A stretch of DNA of 64,000 nucleotides from Brevibacterium ravenspurgense. GTDB taxonomy: Bacteria > Actinomycetota > Actinomycetes > Actinomycetales > Brevibacteriaceae. The stretch's first letter is position 1. Every line of letters begins with the position of its first letter. The notes beneath the pieces are model-generated. The model was not told the origin of the DNA and made no database searches. It saw only the letters and a program-made list of their open reading frames with translations. The stretch spans positions 1-64,000 of the forward strand of contig NZ_LQQC01000005.1 of assembly GCF_001584615.1 (NCBI RefSeq), written 5' to 3'. Positions 1 to 8,389 of the stretch are shown here, one piece after another. Position numbers and translations under genes: made by a program.

Positions 1-127
1 GGGCGCCTCGAGCACCTGCGCGGTATCGGGTTGGGGTTTAGGAACTTCGGCCACTACGTGCTGCGCTGTCTTCTCCACTCCGGGCAGCTATCAGCCCGGG
101 TCAACGCACTCTAGAACCGGAAGAGCC
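1..127 (+). mobile_element. Right end of a second ISL3-family element (partial)
   Basis: These 127 bases match, with no difference seen, the last bases of the complete ISL3 element (5272-5398), including the transposase stop codon (112-114 here) and the terminal inverted repeat ending AACCGGAAGAGCC. The rest of this copy lies left of the window. So at least two near-identical copies exist within about 5 kb, which points to recent transposition. Confidence 0.9.
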
Positions 128-129
128 TC

Positions 130-300
130 TATACCCAGGAGTTCAAGCAGCTGGCGTTGCGTTTGATGGAGGATCATCTTCACCACACGCAGTGCTCGCA
201 GTGGTCGGCCGCCCAGGGTGAGCCAAACGCGCCTATCACACCGCCTTCACTGTCGGTTACCGCTACAGCGCCGGTTGCCGCGTCCAGGTCAACGCTGGCT
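130..300 (+). pseudogene. Remnant of an IS3-family OrfA (transposase N-terminus)
   Basis: Directly after the ISL3 tip, the frame starting at 130 reads YTQEFKQLALRLMEDHL, the typical opening of an IS3-family OrfA helix-turn-helix protein. Its original start lies in or before the ISL3 copy, so that element seems to have landed at the start of orfA. After about 30 codons the similarity fades and no OrfB follows, so it is a dead fragment. The family call rests on the N-terminal motif only. Confidence 0.5.
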
Positions 301-565
301 CCTTCGGGAAGTGCCACGGGAAGCGGTACTCTGTCGGGGCTTGTTCTGACTCGATCGTGATGACCGATCGAACACCGGCATCAATATCAGGGTTGACAGC
401 GGTGTCTACCTGCTGGACTGCGACGCTGAAATCGTCTTCGGCATCAGAGTAGACAGCAGTCCCATCGGCAGTGACCTCAGTGCCATGCATCGGATAAATG
501 TCGCCGACGCTTAGCCAAATACCCGAGCATCGCCGCCTGCCAGTTGCGCAGACGAGTGCACTCAT
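263..565 (-). pseudogene. Fragment of an unknown, probably secreted protein
   Basis: A 100-codon reading frame whose central part (about residues 50-80, with the stretch APTEYRFPW) resembles segments of secreted actinobacterial hypothetical proteins that carry an (S)APxEYRF motif. It has no credible ribosome binding site, no signal peptide, and the end runs into the IS remnant. I read it as debris left beside the insertion sequences rather than as a working gene. The rest of 300-726 shows no recognisable gene. Confidence 0.25.
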
Positions 566-726
566 CGTCTAGGTTCTGAGGTTCTCTGCGCAATTGGATG
601 TAGCTAGGTGTACTGACCGGGAGTGGCGGCACAACCTCCCCGGACATCACATCTAGCCAGCAGAATCTCCGCGCTGCAGCGGACGACTGAACCGATTGTG
701 GCGCGCGTTTAGGACGAATCCTCGCG

Positions 727-1524
727 TCACACAACCGTGTAGGCGGCAACGAGGACAATCGTCGTCAGAACAGCTGCCACCCAGAATGCGGTTCGCGCGG
801 CAGGGCTGCTTGCCGGGACGACGGGTGTGGGCTCCATGCCGATGCCGCCGCGCACATAGCGTTTGGCAAGGATGCCGGCGCCGCGCGGCATAACGCGGGC
901 GATCCCGAGCACGAATCCCACGGCGAGTCCGCCCAGGTGAGCCTGCCAGGCGATGTTCGAGTCGATCGTCACGAGTGCCATGTTGAGGCACAGAAACAGC
1001 ACGATGCCCATGAGGTTCCGGTCCAGCCGGCTGGTGGGGGCCAGCAGTGTGCCCACAACGGCGAACACAGCACCCGATGCGCCCACGTACGCAGAGCTGA
1101 ACTCGGGTGTTCCGGGTGCAGCCAACAGCAGCGTGAGGACGGACCCGCCGAATGCGCCCACAACGTAGGTGACCAGCATGAACACGTGTCCCACGGAACG
1201 TTCGACAAACGACCCGAAGAAGAACAGGCCCAACATGTTGAACAGCACATGGCTGGGGTTGGGCTGCGCGTGGACGAGTGCGGCAGTCAGTGCGCGCCAC
1301 GGCTCTTCGTGCGCAAGGACAGGAGCGAAAGCAAAACGCCTCTGCAGTTCGAGCGACGGCAGGAACTGCAGCAGGAAGAACACGAAGGTGATCGCGATGA
1401 TCGTCCACGTCACGTACGGCCGCGTCAACACGATTGCCGAGCCGCTTGAGCTTGCCTGCTGAGCGGGCACACTGTTCGGGTCGGGTTCTTCCGAAAAGGG
1501 GGCCGCACCTGCTGATTCGCTCAT
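727..1524 (-). CDS. Rhomboid family intramembrane serine protease
   Basis: Polytopic membrane protease that cleaves substrates within the bilayer. From the ATG at 1524 (a GTG two codons upstream at 1530 is the alternative) the protein has 265 residues. It shows the first membrane span at about 37-57, the loop motif HAQPNPSHVLFN (about 85-96), the nucleophile Ser150 in GASG, and the partner His196 in QAHLGG, so the Ser-His dyad is complete. A final C-terminal span follows at about 245-263. It lies downstream of the cyclophilin gene on the same strand, but a strong hairpin separates the two, so it is probably transcribed separately. The natural substrate cannot be told from sequence. Confidence 0.93.
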   Translation of the reverse strand: MSESAGAAPFSEEPDPNSVPAQQASSSGSAIVLTRPYVTWTIIAITFVFFLLQFLPSLELQRRFAFAPVLAHEEPWRALTAALVHAQPNPSHVLFNMLGLFFFGSFVERSVGHVFMLVTYVVGAFGGSVLTLLLAAPGTPEFSSAYVGASGAVFAVVGTLLAPTSRLDRNLMGIVLFLCLNMALVTIDSNIAWQAHLGGLAVGFVLGIARVMPRGAGILAKRYVRGGIGMEPTPVVPASSPAARTAFWVAAVLTTIVLVAAYTVV

Positions 1525-1724
1525 GCACACGAGGATAGCCGAGCACCTCCACCACCCTGATCAGGCTTGGGATGACGAGGTGCCGCCCGCCTTACTCAAC
1601 ACCAGAACCCGGGAGGTGCTGGGGAAACCGAACGGCACCTCGGCGGTCTGGTTCAGGACCGGCACCCGGGTGGCCGGGGCTGGGGCTGGATCGGCGCCTC
1701 GTGGGTGTGGCCCTGGGAAAGCAA

Positions 1725-1752
1725 CAGCGCCGCAGCAAAAGCTGCGGCGCTG
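1725..1752 (-). terminator. Hairpin terminator after the cyclophilin gene
   Basis: A perfect 12-bp stem (CAGCGCCGCAGC, 1725-1736, pairing with 1741-1752) closes over a four-base loop. It starts 13 bases beyond the cyclophilin stop codon. Reading along the gene's strand the stem is followed by TTGCTTTCCC, a weak T-run, so rho-independent termination is likely but not classical. Confidence 0.7.
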
Positions 1753-1765
1753 CAAAAAGCTCAGA

Positions 1766-2296
1766 TCAGAGAACTTCGACCGATTCGATGACAACGTCCT
1801 CGATCGGACGGTCCATGGCGCCGGTGGGCGAGGCTTCGATCTTTTCGACAACCGCGAGGGACTCGGCATCGGCAACTTCACCGAAGATGGTGTGCTTGCC
1901 GTTGAGCCACGGAGTTTCGGCGGTGGTGATGAAGAACTGCGAGCCGTTGGTGCCGCGGCCGCCGCGGGTACCGGCGTTCGCCATGGCCAGAAGGCCCTTC
2001 TTGGTGAACTGCAGTTCGGGGTGGATTTCATCGTCGAACATGTAGCCGGGGCCGCCGGTGCCGGTGCCGACCGGGCAGCCGCCCTGGATCATGAAGTTCG
2101 AGATGATGCGGTGGAAGCCCAGACCGTCGTAGTACGGGGTGGGGTTGGAACGGCCGGCGTCGTCCTTGTATTCGCGTTCGCCCTTGGCCAGTTCAACGAA
2201 GTTGGCAACCGTCTTCGGAGCGTGGTTGCCGAAGAGGTCAAGTTTGATGTCGCCCTTGTTGGTGTGCAGGATGACCTGCTGTGTAGCAATACTCAT
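1766..2296 (-). CDS. ppiA: Peptidyl-prolyl cis-trans isomerase, cyclophilin type
   Basis: Catalyses proline cis-trans isomerisation in the cytoplasm; no signal peptide is present. The 176 residues carry the full cyclophilin core: FHRIISNFMIQGG with the catalytic Arg (about 61-73), GSQFFIT (about 117-123) and the substrate-pocket segment WLNGKHTIFG (about 129-138). Length is normal for the single-domain family. Many actinobacteria have this gene next to a rhomboid gene, as here. The paralogue name (ppiA or ppiB) is by convention; the family is certain. Confidence 0.96.
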   Translation of the reverse strand: MSIATQQVILHTNKGDIKLDLFGNHAPKTVANFVELAKGEREYKDDAGRSNPTPYYDGLGFHRIISNFMIQGGCPVGTGTGGPGYMFDDEIHPELQFTKKGLLAMANAGTRGGRGTNGSQFFITTAETPWLNGKHTIFGEVADAESLAVVEKIEASPTGAMDRPIEDVVIESVEVL

Positions 2297-2539
2297 GACC
2301 TCAGTCTGTCATGAACCACTGACATGAACCTTATTTGCCCCTGATGTTCCGCTGGGAGCTTACGCTGTCAGTGGAAAACGTATGGAATGCGGTCAGCTGT
2401 TGGTGGAAATACCGTCAAAATCTGGCTTTTCAGCCGCCTGGGGTCCCCTCGTGTCAGTGCCGACCAGTACGATGGAGAGGACGAATGGCGCACACATATG
2501 CCCTGCACTGTGCAGGGTCGAACATCCCAGGAGGGTGAA

Positions 2540-3355
2540 ATGTTCAAGAAGAAGTCCGCACCGAAGTCGTTTCTCGAGAACGTCGACAACGCCGTACACA
2601 ACCTGACCGAAAAGGCAGGTCAGCTCCTGCAGGACGGCACCGAGGCTGCACGCCCCGCCCTGAAGGAAGCCGGAGACCGCCTGCAGAAGACCGCCGACAA
2701 CGTCCGCCCCCAGCTCGAAGACTGGGCTGAGCAGGGCCTCGGCAAGATCGAAGACGGTCTTGAATACGGTCGCTCCAAGGCTGCCGAAGCCCAGGGTCTC
2801 CTGGTTGCTCGCGGCGGCGAACGCGCTTCCGACCACGCAAAGACGATTGCCGCTGGTTCGAAGGACGCAGCGAAGGCCATTCGCAACGCTGAAACCCCCA
2901 AGGCTCTTGACGAACTGATTGAACGCGTCACGGGCAAGAAGGGCCAGGTCAAGAAGTTCAAGAAGCTCGCCGCTAAGCGCGCTGACGAACTCGCCAAGGC
3001 TTCGCGCAAGGCCTCGAAGCAGGCTGCGAAGGAAGCTCGCAAGGCTCAGGGCAAGCGCGGCATGTGGATCGTGTGGCTGCTGGCTCTGACCGGTGTTGGC
3101 CTGATCGGCTACTACGTCTGGACGAAGGTCAAGCCGGTTGAAGACCCATGGCCGGAACCGCTGCCGGGCAACCGTCCCGCGGATGCTCGTCCGGTCGGTT
3201 CGCACCGCACCACCACCGTTGTCGAAGACGTTCCTGCGCCGCTGAACGAAGACGGCGAAGTGATTGTCGAACAGGACGGCCGCAACGTTGCTGAAGGCGA
3301 CGCCGCTGTTGTCAACGACCTGATCGACGAAGACGAAGAACAGGACAAGGCCTGA
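2540..3355 (+). CDS. Amphipathic helical protein with a C-proximal membrane anchor, unknown function
   Basis: 271 residues. I start at the ATG at 2540 because AGGAGGG sits just upstream (2528-2534); an open frame extends further but lacks a better site. Residues 10-175 are rich in Lys, Ala, Glu and Gln in a heptad-like, apolipoprotein/LEA-like pattern, predicting long amphipathic helices. One membrane span follows (about 178-197, MWIVWLLALTGVGLIGYYVW), then an acidic, disordered tail ending in DEDEEQ. The layout suggests a membrane-tethered, surface- or DNA-associated helical protein, but I do not recognise the family. It is transcribed away from ppiA and ends before a strong hairpin. Confidence 0.8.
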   Translation: MFKKKSAPKSFLENVDNAVHNLTEKAGQLLQDGTEAARPALKEAGDRLQKTADNVRPQLEDWAEQGLGKIEDGLEYGRSKAAEAQGLLVARGGERASDHAKTIAAGSKDAAKAIRNAETPKALDELIERVTGKKGQVKKFKKLAAKRADELAKASRKASKQAAKEARKAQGKRGMWIVWLLALTGVGLIGYYVWTKVKPVEDPWPEPLPGNRPADARPVGSHRTTTVVEDVPAPLNEDGEVIVEQDGRNVAEGDAAVVNDLIDEDEEQDKA

Positions 3356-3478
3356 TCTTCGTTCTGAGGTAGGGAGCGTGGCCCGGCTGGGATGTTTGGC
3401 CCGTTAGGCGGGTGGCCCGGTAGGGGCCGCACAGCTGAAGGGCTCGCTGCCTGAGGCTTGCTGCCTGACTGATTTCCC

Positions 3479-3511
3479 GAGGCGGAACTCACCTGTGGTG
3501 AGTTCCGCCTC
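3479..3511. terminator. Strong hairpin, probable terminator
   Basis: A 15-bp perfect stem (GAGGCGGAACTCACC, 3479-3493, pairing with 3497-3511) over a three-base loop, about 120 bases after the stop of the amphipathic protein gene. It is followed on the + strand by GTCTGTGTTTGG, so a weak T-run is present. It separates that gene from the tandem-repeat region. Confidence 0.65.
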
Positions 3512-3605
3512 GTCTGTGTTTGGGGTAGGAGCACGAGGTGTGGGTCCGGGCGCTGGCGAGTGTGCGGGCGCGTCAGAACCAGCTAGACGAGACGAGTGTG
3601 CGGGT

Positions 3606-3934
3606 GCGTCAGAACCAGCTAGACGAGCCGACTAACCGGCTGCCGCCACATACCTACACCACACCAGCAAGTGAAAGAAACACCCGTTAGACGGAATCTG
3701 CGCCTTAGCCGCACAAAGACTCCCCTTAGCCGGGATCTGCGCTTTAGCAACCACTGCTAACGGGAGTTTTTGTTGCTAACCGGTGGGCGGCGCGTCAGAA
3801 CCAGCTAGACAAGGCGACTAACCGGCTGCCGCCACATACCTACACCACACCAGCAAGTGAAAGAAACACCCGTTAAACGAAATCTGCGCCCTAGCCGCAC
3901 AAAGACTCCCCTTAGCCGGGATCTGCGCTTTAGC
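3606..3934. repeat. 186-bp tandem repeat: first unit and left part of second unit
   Basis: A unit starting GCGTCAGAACCAGCTAGAC at 3606 recurs at 3792, a period of 186, with about 95 percent identity, and a third start is seen at 5451. Within the unit the word TTAGC and its complement GCTAA recur in several contexts (CTTAGCCG, TTTAGCAA, GCTAACGG, GCTAACCGG). A partial extra start lies at 3570. No open frame of interest spans it. The second unit is split by the ISL3 insertion. Confidence 0.85.
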
Positions 3935-5398
3935 GGCTCTTCCGGTTTCAGAGTGCGTGACGCGGTCTCTGACTGCCGGGTGTTGGTGATGAATGAGGGG
4001 CGGGCCTTGGGTGAAGATAGAAGTTCCTCAACTCGTCTCTCACCCAAGGCCCTGTCGTGCAATCTACCGTTTCTGCCGCGCCGTGTCCCGTCGCTGATGT
4101 CATTTGCCGCACTCTCGAGCTCGGCATCCACATCACCGGCGCTCACATCACCGATGATGACATCACTGTCATCGAAGCCTCACTACGAGAACCTCTTGGG
4201 TACTGCCCCGAGTGCGGTGCTGAAGGCCGGCTGCGTGACCACGTGATCCGCCGGCTGACGGATGTCCCGATCACCGGCCACCCGACCCGCCTGCACGTAC
4301 GTCTGCCCCGCTACCAGTGTGTCCACGCCCAGTGCCCGCGCACGATCTTTCAGCACCAGCTCGAAGCGGCCGAACCCGGGGCGAAGACCACGAAACGCGC
4401 TACGACCTGGATCCTGAAACGGCTCATCCAGGACCAGATGAGCATCTCTGCTATCAGCAGGGCACTCGGACTCGGCTGGGACCTCGTCAACCAGCTGGCC
4501 ACCACTGCCGCACAGTCCCTTGTCTACGCCGATCCCACTCATCTGGCCGGGGTTCGGGTCCTGGGTATCGATGAGCACTGCTGGAAACACGTGCGCGGAC
4601 AAGGAGAGGACTCCTTCGCAACGATCTTCGTCGATTTGACCCCGCTCATCGACGGGACCGGTCGAGCACGGCTACTGGACGTGAAGGCAGGCCGTTCCGC
4701 GAAGGTCGTGACCTCGTGGCTGCAGGAACGTTCCCCGCAGTTCCGTGACAGGGTCGAGGTCGTGACGATGGACGGGTTCGCCGGCTACCACACCGCGACC
4801 ACGAATGCGCTGCCGGACGCGGTGCCGGTGATGGACCCGTTCCACGTCGTCCAGCTCGCCGGGCAGAAACTCACTGCGTGCAGACAACGGCTCCAGCAGC
4901 AGATCCATGGGCACCGGGGCCGGAAGACAGACCTCCTGTATCAGGGGCGACGGACCCTGTTGACGAGGAGGTCCCTGCTGAACAAGAAGGGTAGGGACCG
5001 GCTGGAGCGGTTGTGGGTCGAGCATGATGACCATGTCGCGTTGGAAGTGACGTACCTCGTCTACCAGGACGTCATCGATGCGTACGAGCATCCCGATCGG
5101 AAGACCGGCAAGAAGCTCATGCAGACGGTGATCGAGAGTCTGCGCAGAGGCCTACCTGAAGGGCTTGAGGAGCTTGCTCAGTTGGGGCGGACGCTGTGGC
5201 GGAAACGGGCTCAGGTGCTGGCGTTTTTCGATCGTGGTCGCGCGTCGAACGGGCCGGTCGAAGCGATCAACGGGCGCCTCGAGCACCTGCGCGGTATCGG
5301 GTTGGGGTTTAGGAACTTCGGCCACTACGTGCTGCGCTGTCTTCTCCACTCCGGGCAGCTATCAGCCCGGGTCAACGCACTCTAGAACCGGAAGAGCC
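3935..5398 (+). mobile_element. Complete ISL3-family insertion sequence, 1464 bp
   Basis: Terminal inverted repeats GGCTCTTCCGGTTT (3935-3948) and its near-perfect complement (5385-5398) bound the element. The eight bases GCTTTAGC lie directly on both sides (3927-3934 and 5399-5406), an 8-bp target duplication as is standard for ISL3. With the element and one duplication removed, the sequence reads as an uninterrupted repeat unit like the neighbouring copy at 3727-3785, which proves insertion. The partial copy at 1-127 belongs to the same IS. Confidence 0.96.
4057..5385 (+). CDS. ISL3 family transposase
   Basis: Mobilises the surrounding element. The 442-residue protein has an N-terminal zinc-ribbon (CPECG at about 48-52, then CVHAQCP about 90-96), a helix-turn-helix region (about 110-150) and the DDE catalytic core: Asp in GIDEH (about 172), Asp in TMDGF (about 229) and the Glu in GPVEAINGRLEHL (about 405). 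All parts are intact and full length for the family, so the element should be active. The GTG at 4057 is the only good early start; a slightly different start cannot be excluded. Confidence 0.95.
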   Translation: MQSTVSAAPCPVADVICRTLELGIHITGAHITDDDITVIEASLREPLGYCPECGAEGRLRDHVIRRLTDVPITGHPTRLHVRLPRYQCVHAQCPRTIFQHQLEAAEPGAKTTKRATTWILKRLIQDQMSISAISRALGLGWDLVNQLATTAAQSLVYADPTHLAGVRVLGIDEHCWKHVRGQGEDSFATIFVDLTPLIDGTGRARLLDVKAGRSAKVVTSWLQERSPQFRDRVEVVTMDGFAGYHTATTNALPDAVPVMDPFHVVQLAGQKLTACRQRLQQQIHGHRGRKTDLLYQGRRTLLTRRSLLNKKGRDRLERLWVEHDDHVALEVTYLVYQDVIDAYEHPDRKTGKKLMQTVIESLRRGLPEGLEELAQLGRTLWRKRAQVLAFFDRGRASNGPVEAINGRLEHLRGIGLGFRNFGHYVLRCLLHSGQLSARVNAL

Positions 5399-5520
5399 GC
5401 TTTAGCAACCACTGCTAACGGGAGTTTTTGTTGCTAACCGGTGTGCGGGTGCGTCAGAACCAGCTAGACGAGGCAACTAACCGGCTGTTCCCCTCTGACG
5501 GGTGTGCGGGTGCGAAGTTT
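5399..5520. repeat. Right part of the split repeat unit and start of a third unit
   Basis: Bases 5399-5450 finish the repeat unit interrupted by ISL3 (the first eight are the duplicated target). A third unit begins at 5451 with GCGTCAGAACCAGCTAGAC but breaks off after about 35 bases. The short word GTGTGCGGGTGCG recurs at 5443 and 5505. The following stretch to 5865 holds only a hairpin and no gene I can support. Confidence 0.75.
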
Positions 5521-5532
5521 TAGGACAAAGCA

Positions 5533-5562
5533 GTGGCCGGGTTCCACATGGAACCCGGCCAC
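5533..5562. terminator. Long inverted repeat, possible terminator
   Basis: A 14-bp perfect stem (GTGGCCGGGTTCCA, 5533-5546, pairing with 5549-5562) with almost no loop. No T-run follows on either strand. It could stop transcripts leaving the IS or the amidase operon, or be a protein-binding palindrome. The amidase gene on the other strand ends 300 bases away. Confidence 0.4.
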
Positions 5563-5865
5563 AGCACACACAGAAAGGAGATATCACCGGGACTTCGAAA
5601 GTACTCCGGAAGCACTGGATACGACTCAGAACACTGCCCATCGTCTTCGATACGCAGCATCCGGAGTTTTTTCCGATGCACTAGCCACACTATCCGGGAA
5701 CCGCGGAATCTCAAGGATTAAGCCCGAGCTTTTCGAACGATATGTCGGACACCCCGCGATTCCGTGTTCCGAGGGTCGACCGTGGCCTGACCGCCAGCAG
5801 ATCCGGCGAGCAGCCGACGAAGCTAGGAACCCAGCCGAAGCCTCCTGCCCAACCAGCCGAACCCC

Positions 5866-7386
5866 TCACCCAATCTTGGGCCTGGGGAACGGCATGAGCG
5901 CTTCGATAGCAGCGGCGACTCGCAGCACTGTCGCTTCGCGGTAGGGCATGCCGACAATCTGCACGCCAGTGGGCACTCCTGCCGAACCGATGCCGCTTGG
6001 CACTGACATGGCGGGCATCCGGTTGGCGATGTTGAACGGCACCACCTGGTGCGCTTCCCAGTAGAAGCTGTGCTCACCGTCAGGCCGGTCGATGCCGGTG
6101 GTGAAGTCCTCCCCAGCATCGAGGTCCTCAACAGCCGAGGTTGCCGTGATGAGCACGTCAACCTCGTCGAGCGCAGCCAGCAGCTTCTGCTGAATGTCAG
6201 ATTCGATGAGAGCAGCCTCCAGCAGCGAGGTTTCCTCAGCAAAACGCTTGGTCCTGCGGACGAACTCCTGCGTGTAGGGCTCAAGAACCGTGATGTCTCC
6301 CCTAGCTTGCCGCTCAACGTTGGGCGCCAAAAGTCCACCGTAGTGAGCCATCGAGGCGCGCGTGACGTCCTCAAGCTTCAGCTGGACATCAACGGGCACG
6401 ACCTGCGCACCCGCTGCCTCCAATGCCTCAGCGACTCGCTCAACACCCAGGCGTGTGGATTCATCAAGCTCATAGCAGCCCAAGTCGGCACTGACGCCGA
6501 TCCTCCAGCCGCTCAGGTCGACGTTGTGCACCTCGGCCCCCGCAGGCACCTCCTGCCCCGAGGTGTAGCTGTACTGCCCGAAGTGATGTTCCACGGGAAA
6601 CGATCCGCTGACGGGAATCGTCGCCATATCGAGCTTTGACGGCCCCATGATCTGGTTGAAGACCAGCGCGGTGTCCGACACGGTCCGTGCCAGAATGTGG
6701 TCGCCGCGGTACCAGTCGATGTTCATGGGCACCGCGCCGGGCGTGCGCCCGTACGAGGTCTTCAGCCCGGGCAGACCGCAGAACGCCGCGGGGATTCGGG
6801 TGGACCCGCCGATGTCACTCGCGGTTGCAAAGGGTGTGAAACCTGCAGCAACTGCCGCACCGGAACCTCCCGAGGAGCCGCCCGGGGTCTTGTTCGGGTT
6901 GTACGGGTTGCGGGTAACTCCCCATTCGCGGGTGTGGGTGAACGTTGCGCACGACATTTCCGGGGTGGTGGTCCGTCCAAAGGGAATCGCTCCGGCTTGT
7001 TTGAGCCGAGCAACGATTTCGGCGTCCTTTTCGGCAACTTTCCCCTGCAGAGCTTGGGATCCGCGTGTTGCTGACAGGCCCGCCACGTCGTGCTGTTCTT
7101 TGACGAGGAACGGCACACCCAAAAGCGGCCGCTCAGCATCGAGGTAAGAAGAACCGGTTGTGCAGCAGTCACCCGCACCGTCCTGATAGCGCTGTGTGGC
7201 TTCCGCTGCGAGCTCGCGGGCGGATTCCACCTGCAGGTCGACAACCGCGTTGATCCCAGTGGCTTTGTCGAGCGTTTCAATTCGCTCAACCAGATGGTCG
7301 AGCACCTCAAGCGGGGTGAACGTACCTGCGCGGAATCCGCTCAGGAGTTCACGAACTGATAGCCAGTGCAGCTGATCGGCAGTCAT
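5866..7386 (-). CDS. Amidase (amidase-signature family)
   Basis: Cytoplasmic hydrolase releasing ammonia from an amide. The 506-residue protein has the Ser-Ser-Lys triad at the spacing known for the family: Lys96 (in FLVKEQ), cis-Ser171 (in GGSSGGSG) and nucleophile Ser195 (in DIGGSTR). The length is typical. The ATG at 7386 has AAGGAG close upstream. It lies downstream of an SDR and an MFS permease on the same strand and near a PucR regulator, which suits uptake and breakdown of a nitrogen compound, but the substrate cannot be fixed; closely related enzymes act on very different amides. Confidence 0.92.
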   Translation of the reverse strand: MTADQLHWLSVRELLSGFRAGTFTPLEVLDHLVERIETLDKATGINAVVDLQVESARELAAEATQRYQDGAGDCCTTGSSYLDAERPLLGVPFLVKEQHDVAGLSATRGSQALQGKVAEKDAEIVARLKQAGAIPFGRTTTPEMSCATFTHTREWGVTRNPYNPNKTPGGSSGGSGAAVAAGFTPFATASDIGGSTRIPAAFCGLPGLKTSYGRTPGAVPMNIDWYRGDHILARTVSDTALVFNQIMGPSKLDMATIPVSGSFPVEHHFGQYSYTSGQEVPAGAEVHNVDLSGWRIGVSADLGCYELDESTRLGVERVAEALEAAGAQVVPVDVQLKLEDVTRASMAHYGGLLAPNVERQARGDITVLEPYTQEFVRRTKRFAEETSLLEAALIESDIQQKLLAALDEVDVLITATSAVEDLDAGEDFTTGIDRPDGEHSFYWEAHQVVPFNIANRMPAMSVPSGIGSAGVPTGVQIVGMPYREATVLRVAAAIEALMPFPRPKIG

Positions 7387-7578
7387 AGCACTCCTTTGTG
7401 GTGACTTATGTCGGTGCGTGGCAAGCCGTAATGGCTTTGCCCTACTTTAAAGCCCACACACGGATTTCACTATGCTCAGCCGACCGCATTCAGCCTTCAC
7501 GGCTGACCAGCTGGCCCCACACCACAAGCTTCTCCAGCCAAAGACACGAGCCCAGTTCACCCCGCCCGGCGGGGCGTG

Positions 7579-8319
7579 TCAGTACAGTTTGTTGGCTCCA
7601 CCGTCAGCCATAAGCGTCTGCCCCGTCATGTACTTCGAGTCGTCCGACAGGAGGAACGCAACGATTGGTGCGACGTCGTCGTGGGGGTCGCCGAAGCGGC
7701 CCAGCGGAACCTTTTTCAGGCTGGCTTCGTACATTTCGGGGAACGCTTTCGCCCACGCTGCAACACCTTCGGTCAACGCCATGGGGCTGACGATGTTGAC
7801 GCGGATGTTGTCTGCCGCCCATTCGTTGGCCACAACGCGCGTAAGTCCTCGAATCGCCTCTTTTGCCGAGGCGTAGGCCGCCTGGGTGGGCTGGCCGACA
7901 ATCGCTGCTCCGGAACCGAAGTTGACGATCGAACCGCCGCCCTTGAGGTGGGGGTAGGCGGCGAGCATGAAGTTGCGGGTTGCTTCGAAACCCGTGCCAA
8001 AGGACAGCTTCCATTCGTCTTCGCCAAGGTCGGCAAAGGGCGCTTGTTTGGAGGCGTGGGCGTTGTTGACCAGGCCGGTCAGGCCGCCGAACTCTTCTAC
8101 CGCGAGCCCGACGGCCTTTTCTGCAGTTTCCGGCAGGCTGACATCGGCAGCCAGGAAGCGCACGCTGCCCTCAAATTCAGTTTGGAGTTTCTGGCCTGCG
8201 TCTTCGTTGATGTCGACGGCGACGACTTTCGCGCCGCGTTCTGCAAGGAGCCTGCTGATTGCTCCGCCGATTCCTGCGGCTCCTCCTGTGACAATGATTT
8301 TCTGACCGTCGAGCTGCAT
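7579..8319 (-). CDS. Short-chain dehydrogenase/reductase (SDR)
   Basis: NAD(P)-dependent oxidoreductase, 246 residues, a normal classical SDR. The Rossmann motif TGGAAGIG is at 11-18, an NNAH variant of the usual NNAG at 85-88, and catalytic Ser136, Tyr149 and Lys153 (YASAK) are all present. Asp36 after the second strand favours NAD over NADP. I chose the ATG at 8319 because AAGAAAGGGA precedes it, rather than the longer open frame from 8430. It is 192 bases from the amidase start, same strand, so the two may be co-transcribed. Substrate unknown. Confidence 0.92.
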   Translation of the reverse strand: MQLDGQKIIVTGGAAGIGGAISRLLAERGAKVVAVDINEDAGQKLQTEFEGSVRFLAADVSLPETAEKAVGLAVEEFGGLTGLVNNAHASKQAPFADLGEDEWKLSFGTGFEATRNFMLAAYPHLKGGGSIVNFGSGAAIVGQPTQAAYASAKEAIRGLTRVVANEWAADNIRVNIVSPMALTEGVAAWAKAFPEMYEASLKKVPLGRFGDPHDDVAPIVAFLLSDDSKYMTGQTLMADGGANKLY

Positions 8320-8389
8320 GGGCTTCCCTTTCTTCTGCTGCCTGCGCCTGCTCACTTCCATTATCGGGCTTGTTTCTGACCTAAGCCCG

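Noticed and set aside
653..1555. 300-codon open frame on the minus strand over the rhomboid gene
   Set aside because: It is an out-of-frame shadow; Arg/His/Cys-rich composition is typical for alternative frames in GC-rich DNA, and the overlapping rhomboid frame has full motifs.
2393..3205. 270-codon minus-strand frame opposite the amphipathic protein gene
   Set aside because: Antisense shadow of a Lys/Ala-rich gene, no ribosome binding site; the + strand gene has AGGAGGG at the right place.
5504..5944. 146-codon frame between ISL3 and the amidase
   Set aside because: Starts in repeat DNA, crosses a long hairpin and ends within the amidase gene; composition is not protein-like.
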